Positions 23,801-37,400 of a stretch of DNA of 64,000 nt are shown here, one piece after another. Origin of the DNA: Zygaena filipendulae (taxonomy: Eukaryota > Arthropoda > Insecta > Lepidoptera > Zygaenidae). Every line of letters starts with the position of its first letter. Position 1 is the stretch's first letter. The translations under genes were made by a program, and so were the position numbers. The notes under the pieces were generated by a model. The model did not search any database. It was not told the DNA's origin and was given only the letters and a program-made list of their open reading frames with translations. The DNA lies in NCBI GenBank assembly GCA_907165275.2, contig OU015651.1, forward strand, positions 828,501 through 892,500, in the 5' to 3' direction.

Positions 23801-26800
23801 TCAAATTAAGACTCTACCAAAGTTGTGGTCAAAACGTCAAAACGTTTCTGTGCGCTAATCCGGTGACTTAATACCTCATGCATAACCATGACTTTTGATT
23901 AGTATTCCTAAAACTTTCTTTGTTCAGTTTATAGTTTGAACTGTTAAATTTTGTTGTCAGGCTGACCGCGCCATACCTGTTCATGTTAGGCGTAGTGGAG
24001 GTGGTGATGAAGTGGTTCTGGAACAACGCGGTGTTCGAGCCGCCTGCTATGGACCACGAAACCTGCCCTAAATACTGGTGGAGGAATCTGCTCTACATTA
24101 ACACGCTGTTCCCCGTAGATCAGATGGTGAGACCGACCTTTTGAACTCCGTAGGCTAAGGTTTCCTGCTGACTGGCTCGATTTGAGATGACACATTGTCA
24201 CTCGATTTTACGATCGTTATCCTCAATCGTAGCTGAGGGTATATTTATTCGAATGGTTTAGTTCTTCAGTTTTGTGATTCTCATAAAATATTTCTATTCA
24301 CAGTGCATGCTATGGAGTTGGTACCTGTCAGACGACACACAGTTCTACGCTGTCAGCGCAATTCTCCTTATCTTAGCCACAAGGTAACTATGAGTCACAT
24401 TTGTTCTTGTCTATCCTTGGAGTTTAATGACAGATGTGGCCTATAAATTTTGTCTCGTGTATTATTTTATAATTCAACAGCCATTTCAAGCTGTCAGCGT
24501 TTCTAACTGGCCTCTTCTTCGTATCGTCCCTCCTGACTACGGGATACGTATCGTGGTCCAACGACCATATCCCCAACTCAGAGGACCCGTTCACGCAGTT
24601 CGACAAAATTTACGACAAGCCATGGACCAGGCTTGGACCTTACTTGGTCGGCATGTTCACCGGCTGGATACTATTCAAGACTAACTTGAAGATCAGAATG
24701 GGTTGGGTGTGTATCTTCTTTAATTCCATTGCTTAATCACTTAAACTTTTTATCCTTAACTTTTAACGGTTCTTAAAACTAAAGAGTGTTAGTAGTTTTT
24801 ATTCTAATATACATACATATCCAGTATTGCCTGTAGTTTCATCCACGCCACTTAAATTAAATCTTTCCTGAGCTACTCTTTATACTTTTCATCGGTATTA
24901 AATGATCCGGGAGAATAATTCGCTAAGTTTCGTCAAATTCTATTTATGAAAAATACAACGAATATTAGTGGGATGAGTTATGACACGTCATGTGACATGC
25001 CTCATCATGACGCCTGTATACCTATCAATCTTAGAACGAGCAATGACCCTACGTTAGCACTTCGTCACACTAAAGCTACGTCATGTTCCAGATATGGGCG
25101 ACGATCGGCTGGGCGGTGTGTGCGGCAACGCTGCTCTTCCTTATCTTTGGTCTGTACCGCACGGAGCTGGGCGTCGCGTCGGCCGCGGTGTACAGCGCGC
25201 TGTCGCACTCGCTGTGGGCCGCCTGCGTGGGTTGGGTCATCATCGCCTGCTCCACTGGATATGGAGGTACGATCTCAACTTGACTCTACGGTTTCTTACT
25301 ATTATACAACTCCTCAACGAAAACTTCCATCAAATTCCATTTGATACTTTATCTGTCTCTATATATTATCCAATAAGCATTCTATCCTTCCTAAATAATT
25401 CTTGAAAATAGGGAAATATGAGATCGTTATTTTGTCTATTTACATGAGTATAACCAATCCGATCTGCAGTTATATCTCTCTGACAATATTCAGGGAGGTT
25501 TGAGAGCGCGACAGCATCAGAGCCAACTAATTCTTCAAGTTTACTTGAGTCCACCATTGCCCTTAATCTTCACCTTAATCTTTTTTTACAAGACGAAAGG
25601 TTATGTCAGGCACGGATCTCTGATCGGTTAAATCTCCACGGCACTTTCGTATTACACTATCACACCATCAAGTCTATGATATCCTCGTCTGAATTCCGAA
25701 GGGATCCCTGGCCTACTCTCTTTTTCCGTTGTTGTCTATGGTAAGGAGCAATGAAAGTCCATCCTCCCTTCCTCCAATCCTACTTCTCCATTCTTCTTTG
25801 CACACCCGCACCACAAAGCACAACAAACACACCCCACAAAGCTACCCACTAGCTTCCCTCTTGAGCTACGAAAGGGGTATGGGGGTAACCTAATCTATCT
25901 GTGACGTGTGGCAGGCTGGCCTTATCTGAAGGCGCGCTGAAGGATCCCAAAGCTCCATCTTCCCTCCCTCCAGCCCTGCTCTCCGTTCTTCTTTACACAC
26001 CCGCCCCCACAAAGCTACTTACTAGCTACTCTCACTACCTACCCACTAGCTACCCTCATGCGCTACCGAAGGGCTTTCAGGATGACCTAACGGATTTGTG
26101 CCGTGTGACAGGCTGGGTGCGGCCGCTGCTGTCGGCGCCGGTGCTGTACCCGTTCTCGCGCGTGACGTACTGCGCGTACCTGGTGCACCCGGTGGTGCTG
26201 CGCGTCGTGGCCATGCACCTCACGCAGCCCATACATCTGGGCGAGCTGCTCGTCGTGAGTAACACTCGCTTGCCCTAACTCTTGGCTAATCCGTCAAACT
26301 CCTCAATCCTAATATTGTAAACGCAAAAGTGATCTTATAGAGTTGTTTGTTTGTTACGCTTTCACGCCTTAACTCCTCAACCGATCAACAGACAGGATAT
26401 TTTTATCGTGGAATTTCCGCGACAACTCTGAAATGAACGTGCATCTAACGGCGGAGAACAATCAGTACGAATTTACCCAATATTTTGCTTCTTTGGGCAT
26501 ATTGCGAATTAAATTTCAATGTAAAATTTAAGTGCAGCTAGCCATTACCTTTTGTAAATGAAACTATTCTTACGCGGTTTCATTTCAGCTACGCTGGCGC
26601 CTGACACCCTTTTTGCTCGTAAATGAACTATTTTCAAATAGTTATGTAAAATTATTGTTTGTTTTGAGTTTCTAGTCTCGTGAAATTACAAGCGCTATTA
26701 TTTTTTTGTTGAATCAGTAGAAATTCGTACCACTTTTGCATTGGAATCAAATTTATGTTCGTAAAAAAATTGTTAATTCCATATTGTCACTTTATCAGTA

Positions 26801-27091
26801 ACCAAATAATAAATACGTAGAACCTATGTACTAATAAGTTTCCGTGTTGCATTTATCAGCCAAAACACACAGCTACCCCTTAGTCGCGTCAGCTAAGTTT
26901 AACTTCAAAAACTTCAAAATAAACTAATCAAATTTCATCGCCACTTTTTTCTTTCTCGACAGTTCGTTCTGTTCCTGGGCCTCACGGTGATATCGTATTT
27001 CCTCGCGTTCATCATATCGGTAGCTTTCGAAGCGCCCATCGTCACCATGCTCAAGATTGTGGCGCCACAGAAGAAACCTCACCGGGTTTGA
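17895..27091 (+). CDS. NRF-6-like multipass membrane acyltransferase (gene A), 5' incomplete
   Basis: Exons: 17895-18014, 18786-18916, 19845-20017, 20980-21155, 22444-22545, 22868-23028, 23443-23543, 23625-23756, 23961-24126, 24304-24383, 24481-24706, 25092-25266, 26112-26254, 26963-27091 (TGA). All have GT/AG borders and phases agree throughout, giving 670 visible residues. The first reads [18 protein letters not shown], the typical end of the extracellular NRF domain; LHLCLP-type cysteine motif follows (GLCLPYSC). Then comes a membrane segment ([15 protein letters not shown]), a polar loop, and an acyltransferase-3 domain opening with [17 protein letters not shown], holding the family R-x10-H motif (visible residues 270 and 281), and a late YLVHP motif. 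The family (C. elegans NRF-6/NDG-4) is linked to lipid or drug transport; substrate is unknown. The first visible exon starts in phase 1, exactly like exon 2 of paralogue B, so one upstream exon with signal peptide and ~100 residues is missing; I could not find it in 1-17.9 kb. Confidence 0.9.
18965..19172 (+). repeat. Lep1-type repeat in gene A intron 2
   Basis: GAAATGCGAAAGTGAG, TACGCTTTCACGCCTTAACG, ending CCGCGGGAAACAGCTAGTC. A second, weaker unit lies at about 19545-19692. Confidence 0.8.
20069..20315 (+). repeat. Lep1-type repeat with GGTTGGAT microsatellite, gene A intron 3
   Basis: CATCCTACTAATATTTTAAA to CCGCGGGGCACAGCTAGT. A GGTTGGAT/GGATGTTT run (20097-20155) occupies the family's usual simple-repeat position. 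Partial units follow at 20330-20492 and 20640-20935; the last is split by a T-rich LINE-like tail (20738-20878). Confidence 0.85.
21182..21395 (-). repeat. Lep1-type repeat in gene A intron 4
   Basis: ACTAGCTGACGCCCGCAG to TTTATAATATTAGTATAGA. Confidence 0.75.
21640..21890. repeat. Decayed interspersed repeat in gene A intron 4
   Basis: GATGTTTTCCTCACCGAC with flanking CTGTGCTATGGGCCCC resembles a retroposon end common in moths (from memory). No ORF of note. Confidence 0.4.
22058..22163. repeat. Short inverted repeat in gene A intron 4
   Basis: CTGGCACATCGCTGAGAAAC is mirrored by GTTTCTCAGCGATGTG and TGTGCCAG about 70 bp later, giving a ~35-bp stem. Confidence 0.7.
25745..26117 (+). repeat. 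Imperfect tandem duplication spanning the splice acceptor of gene A exon 13
   Basis: Unit 1 (about 25752-25917) and unit 2 (about 25953-26117) share CTTCCTCCA/CTCCCTCCAG, TTCTTCTTT, CACACCCGC, CACAAAGCTAC, CACTAGCT and the acceptor GTG(G/A)CAGGCTGG. Unit 2 feeds the real exon at 26112. Confidence 0.7.
26305..26460 (+). repeat. Lep1-type repeat, degenerate, gene A intron 13
   Basis: CTAATATTGTAAACGCAAAAG, TACGCTTTCACGCCTTAACT; 3' end decayed. The rest of this intron to 26962 shows nothing recognisable. Confidence 0.65.
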
Positions 27092-28450
27092 ACTAGTACA
27101 CCTTCTAGGCTAAACCATACGACAAATGTACAAAGAATCGTTTATAAGTCGTCGAGAGAGTAAAATATGTACTGCTGAGCGCATAGAGGTGTGATCGAGA
27201 ATGCAATCGTTGATTACATAAGCTATGCTTAGCCCTTAAGCAACACTTAGCCATTGAAACAAATGCTCATAATTATGATCATTTTATACTACACACCAAC
27301 GACGGTAAGCTTGACCTGTATATGGAAACAGTAATAATAAGGGGGAATCATTGTCTATTAAGTACGATAGTATCTTCTACGAGGTTGTATAGTCAGGAGC
27401 AGAAATTTGTAAACACGTTTGACAGACATTGAATCTTATTTCAATAGTAATAAAGTTCAACGACAGACGCAAGTGTTTACATATTTCTGCTGCTCTCTGT
27501 AAAAGGGAGGTTAAGTGATCCGATATCATACGAAATTTATCACTTTTCATCAATAATGTTAAGAAAAAAGCTTTACTAAAAAACTGTTTATGTATGAAAA
27601 TTATATCGCTATTATAAAAGAAATGTTATGTTATTAATGTCATTAAGTAGTAATGACATCTCTCCAAAGCAGGGCTTTGTGAATGCCGCCCGATACGACT
27701 GTTTTATAGAAGCTTATAAACAGTATTCAAGTAGGCGTATATTGTACACAATAGGTAGGTACAAAGTCAACAAGAGAGGCAAACTGATTGGCCGATTGCA
27801 ACACCAAAGTTTATTTACTTAAAGATTTGCACCTTAAGTGAGCGTGTATAGATCTGAAACAAGCTCCGCCTTTGTAAGTCGAACGTGTGAAACCCAGCCG
27901 GTTGTTGAATAGAAAGGAAACCATGACAAATTGAATAGACAATAGTTCATTCTTAGGTTTTTAATGGACAATTAAATTAAATAATAAATTACTTATTGTT
28001 AATTAAAATAAACTAGTTACTAATTGTAAATAAATTACATAAAATGTACCTTTATTTAAGTTATATTATCGAACATAATATTATGTAAATAGACTGTAAA
28101 TATTATTATTATAGGTGTCTAAGACTTTTTTATACTACAATATACAGAATTTTAGAGTACAAAGTTTATTAATTTGCCCACCTAGATGATACATAAGTAC
28201 AAACTTATGTCAGCGTATGACAACGCGTCAAAAAGTTTAAAACGCAGAAAGGCACATACATCTATACTAATATTATAAAGAGGATAAATTTGATTTTTTG
28301 GTTGTTTGTTTGTTCACGATTTAACTACTCAACCGATCATCATGGAATATTTGAATACACGTTGTCAGGCGTTTCAATATCCGCTGTTATTTAGTGGTTT
28401 CGAAGAGCTTACAACGAACAGTCGGAACAGTCCCTGGAGCACAGCGAAGG
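27092..28450. other. Convergent intergenic region between genes A and B
   Basis: AT-rich, holds both 3' UTRs. A plus-strand AATAAA at 27449-27454 may end gene A. An inverted repeat (GAGCAGAAAT..TGTAAACAC against GTGTTTACATATTTCTGCTG, about 27397-27497) overlaps it. A Lep1-type fragment (28262-28385, CTAATATTATAAAGAGG) sits just beyond the gene B stop codon. The frame at 27628-27822 shows no domain. Confidence 0.5.
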
Positions 28451-31400
28451 CTAGGTGGCGGCGCAGTCCGAGAGCCTCCTGAGTATGCTGCAGCCCGGCA
28501 TCTCGAGGAGCAGCGCCAGCAGCAGCGACGCCAGGAACGCCAGCGCCGAGCTGCCCGTGAAGTACCACCACTGAGGGCAGGGGGTCACGGCACTTAAGAA
28601 TACTGACTATATTATTTGCTTTAATAAATCTTTCTTTCTTTCTTTCTTCTCCTATCGAAGCTACACTCTCCACCCTCCGTGAACTTCGTGTAAAGAAGAA
28701 AGAGAGTGTGACAGGGGGAACTGGACATTCTGCGAATTGGACTATTTGAGAATTGGCTAATTGACTATTTTTTTACGTTGCGTCGTATAGGTTAATTAAA
28801 ATAATTAATATTGGACACTTATTTTTTCTTTTTTATGTTATCAAAAAAAGGCCACATTGAGTTGAAATTTCGCGTGACGTCACAACCCGGTGCAGTTTGT
28901 ACGTGGCTTGTACCGAAAAATTACATCATGAATAAATTTTAATGCGTTTTATCATGGTTTTATCTATGTTTATTTTCATTAATTTAAAAAAGCAAGAAAT
29001 GCACGTGTCTATTTTATTTTTTTCTAACTGACGGACTAATTAGAATTTTGATTTTCATACCCCGGAAAATACCCAATTGGACATTGCGCAAATTTAGTTA
29101 TTTATTTTTCGGGAAACAAACGGTACAACATAAAAAAAGGTACAATATAAAATTGGACTATTTCACAATTGGAAATGATTGTGTGAGTTAGACACTATGT
29201 GAATTGGACGGACATGGTGAATGTTGGACATTTAAGCTCACCGGTGAGCCTAAACCCTAAACGTGTTGGGTGTGGCCTTGCGTGTCGGTTGGCAGTGGGT
29301 GAGGTGGGTACTCACGATGCAGGCGGTGCGCGAGCAGAGCGCCGCGTCCGCCGCGAGCAGCGCGAGCCGCGCCGCGCCGCCGTGCGCCAGCAGCGCGCCG
29401 TAGCTGAGCCGGCTGAGCGCCGCCACGCACGCGCCGCCCGACACGCGCCCACACAAGCCTATGTGTCGTGACGTCACATTTCAAAATCAACACATAAAAA
29501 CATACATACCTACAGCCGAATGCAGAACCTCCTCATTTTTGGAAGTCGGTTAAAAATGAATCCCTATTTCCCTTGGAAACACGCCTATGTTTCGTGACGC
29601 TACATTTAAAATCAATACATATAAAAACGTACATAAACCTACAGCCGAATGCAAAACTCCTCCTTTTTGGAAGTCGGTTAAAAATGAATCCCTATTTCTC
29701 TTGGTCACGGTATCACGCGTGAACGGCTGGAGCAATTTGGCTAATGGGCTTGTCAACCAAATTTTAGTTTTTAGTCCGTCTTGTGGATTAATCAATAATA
29801 ATGAAAAAATAACAGAGATGCATTAAGTCGAAATGTCGCGTGACGCCCTCCCTCCTAAACTTTAATGCGTTTTATCTTAGTATTTTTTCAATAATTTGAA
29901 AAAGCAAAAAATACGTGTCTATTATTTTTTTTTTATCAAACTGACGGACCAAATAGAATTTTGATTTTCATACCTCGAAAACCCCCCTATTGTAAGGAGA
30001 AAAACGGGCCACGTGACCCAGCAACGCCAGGGACACCGCCCACAAACATACTCACCGGCGTACTTGGCGGAGCAGACCAGCACGGGCCAGAGCAGCGCGA
30101 CGGGCCACGCCAGCCGCAGCCAGGCCGACAGCCAGGCGGGCGCCGCCCACGGCAGCGCCAGCGACGCGCCCACCAGCGCCAGGGACACCGCCCACAAACA
30201 CCACGCCATTATCTGGTATCAGTCAGGGTATTTATGCACCCAGGAATATAAACATCACTGTACAGTACACCACTGTTAGTGTAGTGGTAAAATAACTGAC
30301 TGCTGCGCCAGTGTGGCCGAGCACTAAGATTGCCACCCGTACTATATTACATATATAGTATCCTAATATATATATATTTCAGTCATTTGTACGAAAAATA
30401 CTATATTTTTATCCCTAATTCAACTGTCGCGCTTTTTCTATTAACCACGACTGGTCTGGAACGCACCCGCAGTGCAGCACGGGGAATTTCAGAACGAAAC
30501 GCATAGGTAGGCACGCGGCAACAAAACGACAACTTTCAAATTAGCAATAATTTGTTGATGGATGCTGCTTAATGATTAAAAATAAAAATGCACTATTTTT
30601 TTCCTGCATTTCCCAAAAGTACTATATTTTTGTATCTTTTTCAGAAAATTAAAAATACTACCTATATTTTTCCTTAAAAATACAACATGCAACAACAATA
30701 ATACAACAATACAACATACAAAGTGGCAACCCTACCGGGCACCGTCGCTACTCCACACGCGCGCACACAAGCCGCCGCCCTATATCAGTAGTGGGGAGTT
30801 AAATCGCTTGGCTAGTATGAGGCGCGTTCCGTGGATTCGCACGAATGCACTCGAGCGCGCTCGATACCCGTTCTGTGGCCTGGTGAAATTTTACTCTAAC
30901 GCTGTCACAGCGTAGTTTCAGACGTTCCGTGGCTCAGAGTGCAGCAACCAAACAACCATCTCCGAAGCAGGTTAATTTTCACTCTGACAGCTATGTATTG
31001 TTTTAAGAAGTGTCAAAGTTTGCGCCAACAACCGGATTCGTCGAAAAAGAAATTAATCGGAGTTCTTACGAACAAAGGGGAAGTGTCGTAGTCACAAAAA
31101 GTTTATAATTAGATATAAAACAGTCTTATTTGCAATGTGAGTTGAGAGAAAACAAATGGCGCCTGAAATTTCAAATATTTTGAGGTTATAAAAACAACTC
31201 GATCGTTCTGTGGCTTGGTTGCAACTCAAACGAGTGAAATTTTAACCGAACAGCTGCGCCCAAACCCACGGAACGCACACATGGAGTGTCGAGGATGTGA
31301 CGAGGGTGTGAACCTTCGATCCGCTCAGCCGCCCTTCCATCTTGTGCACCAGCCAGCCGGTGAACACGCCCACGAAGTACGGCGCCAGGCGCGCCCACGG

Positions 31401-34400
31401 CCGGTCCACTAGCGTTGTGTACGCATCGAACGCGCTAGCGAATCTGAAGCAAGTTTCAAAATGGTTTATTTTAAAGACTATTATGCAAACGTAGCTACTT
31501 CAGTTAAGCACCGTCTCGCCGCTTAAGCCGATCACGAAACACATACTATATACAGCCGAATGGAGAACCTCCTCCTTTTTGGAAGTCGGTTAAAAACTGC
31601 CTACCTAATAGGTAGGTCTCTCTAGTCATTTAAGCACCGTGAGAAGGGCGGATATTTTATGGATGCTGCCATAATTATTGTAATTTTATTGTTGTCAAAA
31701 AGAGCCATATTTATGGGTCATATAATTAATCTATTTTGAATAAAATTATTTGGCTTTGATTTAATGCTCATACAGGCATTAAAAATTTAAATTCGGCAGT
31801 CTTTTTTCTTTCTTGTTTCTAACCAGCTTAATATGACGATTTGACACCGATATAATAAGTCGGTAGACTCTGAAGATAGAAAGGTTTGTTACAACGTTGC
31901 ACGACTTTGCACTGAACATAAGCTAAGTAATTTAGAGTTACCGATCACTGATGAGGTCCCGAAATTCACGTCGGCGAAATATTGCCAGCGACTAATAAAT
32001 ATATAATGAACTAGCTATCCCCTGAGATTTCATCCGCTGTAATTTCGGAGTTCCTGCGGGAATTTCGGGATAAAACTATCCTCTTTATCTTTTAAGTTGG
32101 ACCAAATTACAACATATGAACATAGTGACCAAATTTCATTATGATCGATTCAGAGTTTAAGAGTCCATCGCGGACAAACCACGTGACGCGTAATTTATAT
32201 AGGTATACCTACTAGCTGTAACCCGCGATTTCATCCGCGGTAATTTCGGAGTTCCTGCAGAAATTTCGGGTAAAAGTACTCTATGATGTCTTTGTACCCC
32301 TGACAGTCTGTAGTTAATGGTGATTGGCTGTTCCCCGCATTAATTCCAGAGTTACCGCGGGAATTCCGGGATAAAAACTATCCTATATCTTTTAAGTTGG
32401 TCCAAATTACAACATAGTGAACAATTTTCATCATGATCGATTCGGTAGTTTAGGAGTCCACTGTCCATCGCGGACAAACAACGTGACGCGTAATTTATAT
32501 ACAAATAATATATATTAAGCAAGATAAATTCAAAAAGTAACCGGGAAAATATAAATATAAACGTCATCACGACCCACGTTCGACTGTAGTCGGTGTAAGC
32601 GAGGCTGACTTCGAGCGCGCACGCGGCGAGCAGTGCCGCCGCCGCCAGCGCCGCCGCCGGCGCCGCGCGGGCGCGCGCCAGCACCGTCAGCAGCAGCACG
32701 CACAGCGCGTGGAACTGCGTCTCCGACGACAGGTACCAGGACACCTGCATGCACTGGCGCACAACAACACTCGTCGTGTTCAAAGTCGAGAGAGAGGCAG
32801 AAAGAGAGAGAGAGAGACGGAGAGAGAGAGAAAGAAATCTCTTTAAATTCTGTAGTTGGTAACCCAAGTTAACCAAGTTCAAAATCTACATTCGATAACG
32901 CATAGAAAACTGAGGAACGAATCGTCAGGTCACGTGGTGACTGGAGCTCGTCCAATCAAAAGTCCAATTTGTGTTTGTGTGTGCGTGTTGAAGGGTGAAG
33001 CCGTAGCGAAAACATTTGTGTCTCGTTAGTCTTCGTCATTTCAGTTACCTTTCAGCATCTATTTTGAACCCTAACGGCCGCACTCAGAGTCGACTTTAAT
33101 GATTACTTAGTTAAGTATAGATTTTTAAAACAAAACTGCCGCAATCGGAGACGTCAGTAAATTAATGTTAATTGGCATTTAATGAGATGTAACTTAATTA
33201 GTTAAATGCCAATTAACATTAATTTATTAAACTTGTCTGATTGCGGCAGTTTTATTTTAAAAATCTATACTTAACTAAGTAATCATTAAAGTCGACTCTG
33301 TGCGGCGGTAAGAAGGAAACTGGTTTTCGAGAGAGCCATGTTTCAACTTGGAGAACAATCTAACATAATTGTCATTGGCGTTTCGCCATAATTGAAGAAG
33401 TAGATGAAGAGATTTTTATTAGAAACATTGTCATTGGCAAATTATACGTAATTAAAGACGCCATTATTAAAAAAGAAGAAGAATTCAAAAAGCAATTAAA
33501 CCACACACATCTACACAATAACAAGTCTTTTGATCTTTACAGATATACGTAGATGAAACTCACTCGTTCCTCTCTAGGGTAGAACGTGTTGATGTACAAA
33601 ACGTTCCTCCACCAGTACACCGGGCAGTTGTCTTGATTATGTTCAGGCAGCGTTAGTACGGAGGTTGCATTATGAACACGCGCCAAAATACCAGTCAGGA
33701 ATACCATGTATAGATACGATGGAAGCATTCTGGAGATAGAAAAAACGTTAAAATTCGCTATCGTACATATTAAAAATTAAGATGGCTTTCGATATAAGTT
33801 CAATATTGGAATAGTGAATGTAACGTCACCTGACCGCTCTATTGGTGACGAAGCAGATGACCTGCAGTATTTGTCCACAAATTCCGCCGAAACTGACCAA
33901 CTCTTCAATTGTGTACTCACGCTTGAGATAGAAGAAATGGTGAGAGCTGAATAGGCCACTGCAATCAATAACGAATACTATAGAATCAGTAAAGTTAAAA
34001 AAAAAAATGTAAATGGAAAGAAAAGCAATCAAGATAAAGAAGGTAGAGTCACACACTAATTTGTACTATGTGTGAGGAGAGTTTCCGTAAAAATAACAAA
34101 CTTAAATCAAAACGAAATTTTAACAGAAATAAAAATAAATCCAAAGTTAAACGAGGTGACAAACAGCTAAGTGTGTAGTGGATATACCACAAAAAAATCT
34201 ATTTGTATCTGAAACGTTTACTATTTCAGTATTGTCCTATAGGATAAATAGGTACAAGTACTCATAGCCGCCTTTATTTTCATCGAAAAATTAGATCTAT
34301 CGAACCTACAGAGCAAATAAATTACCTAGAGAGGACATGTAGGCGGGGCAGACGCGCCACCGTTGCAAAGGAAGAAGAAAACAGTGACTAAGTAAAAACA

Positions 34401-37400
34401 TAACCATAAAGCGCTTATACCTACATTTCTTTACGTAAATGAATGTTTTAGTGCGTGAATTAGTTTTGCGTGCAAAAATCACCCGACGACACTGGTGTTC
34501 ACCTGTTTTCATACTAAACTAAGTTGATGTCCCTTCTATCATTATTTTCTGTTCTGTGATCGAACCGGCCGATTTGGTTACTTACGTATATCATTTATTT
34601 ATAGAATAACTTAATTAGACATAGTCACCTTACAAAGAACAATGTATCAAACGCTAAACTGCCAGTGAGGATAATGTAATAGACGTTGTTACGCTCGTTC
34701 ACGTCGCCAGCGTCTTCTGCAACCACAAAAAAGTCTTCAGCACCTTTTCCAATTCAAATACCACCAGCTCCAACAAGGCAACACTCACCCGATATGTAAT
34801 TTGCAATCACAGCAACGTGTACGAATATAATCCAGAAAGTAGCAAATATTTTCAGACAGTGGACAAGCGACAAGCTTTTATTAGCCGTGTTCTTGTTAAA
34901 AATCCTCTTCAAACTATATTTTAAAGAGAAACAAAGTAACAATTTGTACAATAAAGAATTCTTCTTGTCATCTGTGCTCAAGCTTGCGAACGAATTGTAT
35001 TTAGCTTTCGGGCATGTTAGCTCGCCAACTTTCCTCGATTCCATGCATTGCTTTCTGTATTTACCACATCTTTTGCAACCCTTTTCAGTTAGAACAACGT
35101 CATGAGTCGGAGGCACTCCTTTAGTAATTTTGGCGATCGTAGCATGGTCCATGTCGTTATCTCTACAAATATCATTTAGATCTGCTGCTTCCAAATCGAC
35201 TTTCAAATCTTTGCGACTATTTTCTTTGCGATCTCTTCCAGTCCTATTGTTGTTATTCTTATAATACTTTTGTATGTCGAAACTTAATTTCGAATGATAC
35301 ATTCTGCATCTGACCAAATCGAGATCTAGTATTGTAGCAATTACCGCTAGTAATACCAATACTAACGTCAAAGCTATAATTATAAGAGCTCCTATGTCCG
35401 ATTTTAAGGAATACGTAGCCTCAATTCGCCTCATAGAATCAACTTTGACTGATCTTGGGAGAGAATTGTTTGACTTGAGTTTGTCGTTGAGCATGTTTGA
35501 GAAGTTTAGTATGGATGTAACATCATTGACTGTACACGATTTAGGTAAACATACGCCCAATGTCACGTTGTAAGCCTGAAAGTAGACAAAACAAGTACTT
35601 AGGTAGATTTTTGTATTGGGAAAATATTAATACCTATATTTATCTATTACTAGCTGTTCCCCGCGGTTTCACCTACGTTAATTTCAGAGTTCCCGCGAGA
35701 ATTCCGGGACAAAAAGTACCCTATGTGAATACAAAATTTCATGGTGATTGGTCGAGCCGTTAAGGCGTAAAAGCGTAACAGACAGACAGAAGACAGACAG
35801 ACAGCGTTACTTTCGAATTTACAAAATTAGTAGGGATGTCTTATGAATATACCCATTTAGTTGTAAATATTATTGCGACACACAGATATAAGCCCACTGT
35901 ATTAATATTATTTAACCCTGTTATATTATATGCCTAAAGCACATTTAGTAAACAATATATATATATATATTTTAATACCTATAGGTACTTGAATCTAAAT
36001 AGCAGCTTGTGACTGTGATTTCATAATGGGCATGTGGACTAATTTTTATTTTTTAGTCCGTCTTGTAGATTATTAAAAAATATTGGACACGTATTTTTTC
36101 TTTTTTTACGTAATCAAAAAATAACGGCGATATATTGAGTTGAAATTTCGCGTGACGTCACTATTCTGACAGTTTGTATGGCGGTTTTAGCGGTTAGTGA
36201 CGTCACGACCCCCTCACCCTAAACTTTAATGCGCTTTTTCTTTGTATATTTTAATTTTTTTGAAAAAGCAGAAAAATATGTGTCTATTTTTTTTTATTTT
36301 CTAACTGACGGACTAATTAGAATTTTGATTTTCAAAAGTACCTAGTCCACATCCCCATTGCTGGAAAACTTGAGGAATTCTTCCTGTACGTTCCTTACCT
36401 TATCTAAATCAGCTTTGGTGATATTAAATGCCATTTTTACAGCGTAAAATGCGACGTGAAATGGAGGAGCATACACCGGCGGCTGTGGTACAAGCTCGCG
36501 CCTTTGCGCTTGCGGGCGCCATTCCTCTTCGGCTCCTGAAGGGTTAATTAAATACTGCCAACATTATGGTTCCCATATCCATCGCATATTGTCGGTTCGT
36601 CGTATCGTATACTAGATGTTCGCCGCGGTTTCGCCCGCGTTAATTTCGGAGATCCCGTGGGAATTCCGGGAATAAAAGTACCATATGTGTTATTCTGATG
36701 TATAAGCTATATTAATGTAAAGTTTCATTGAAATCAATTCAGTATTTTTTGCGTGAAAGAGTAACAAACAACCATCCATACATACAAACTTACGTGTTTA
36801 TAATTTTAGTAAGGACTTACTACCGTCCAGTTTGAAAAATAAGAGAAGAAGAATTCTTCGACAAAACCAGATGGATATCAGTTTTTAATACCTAGTAAGC
36901 TAGCTGTCTCCCGCGGTTTCACCCGCGGTAATTTCGGAGTTCCTGCGGGAATTCCAGCATAAACTATAGGTATAAATTCTTCCTCTGGAATCGCTGTATC
37001 TATTGGTGAAAACCGCATGAAAATCTGTTCAGTAGTTTTGGAGTTTATCACGAATAGACAGACAGACGCGGCGGAGGACTTTGTTTTATAATATGTAAGG
37101 ATAAACATCTGAGAGGTGTGTAATTATTTACCATCAAAAGCTCTCCGCTTACGTAATGCTGCACTTTTAACATTACTTCTGGTAGCGTCGTCACAAGTTT
37201 CGTTGCTTGCCTCTCTTTTGTATCTGCTATCCTGTAATAATGACGGAGTGATCCTCAGAGTCGTGAGACATTTTATTTTTATTTTTATTTTATTTTATTA
37301 AGGACAACAACAGCCATCATTATTACTATTACATCTTATAAACATAAACATTTAGAAGTAAGGCCAATAACAGTTATCCACATAATTTCATAATACCGTT

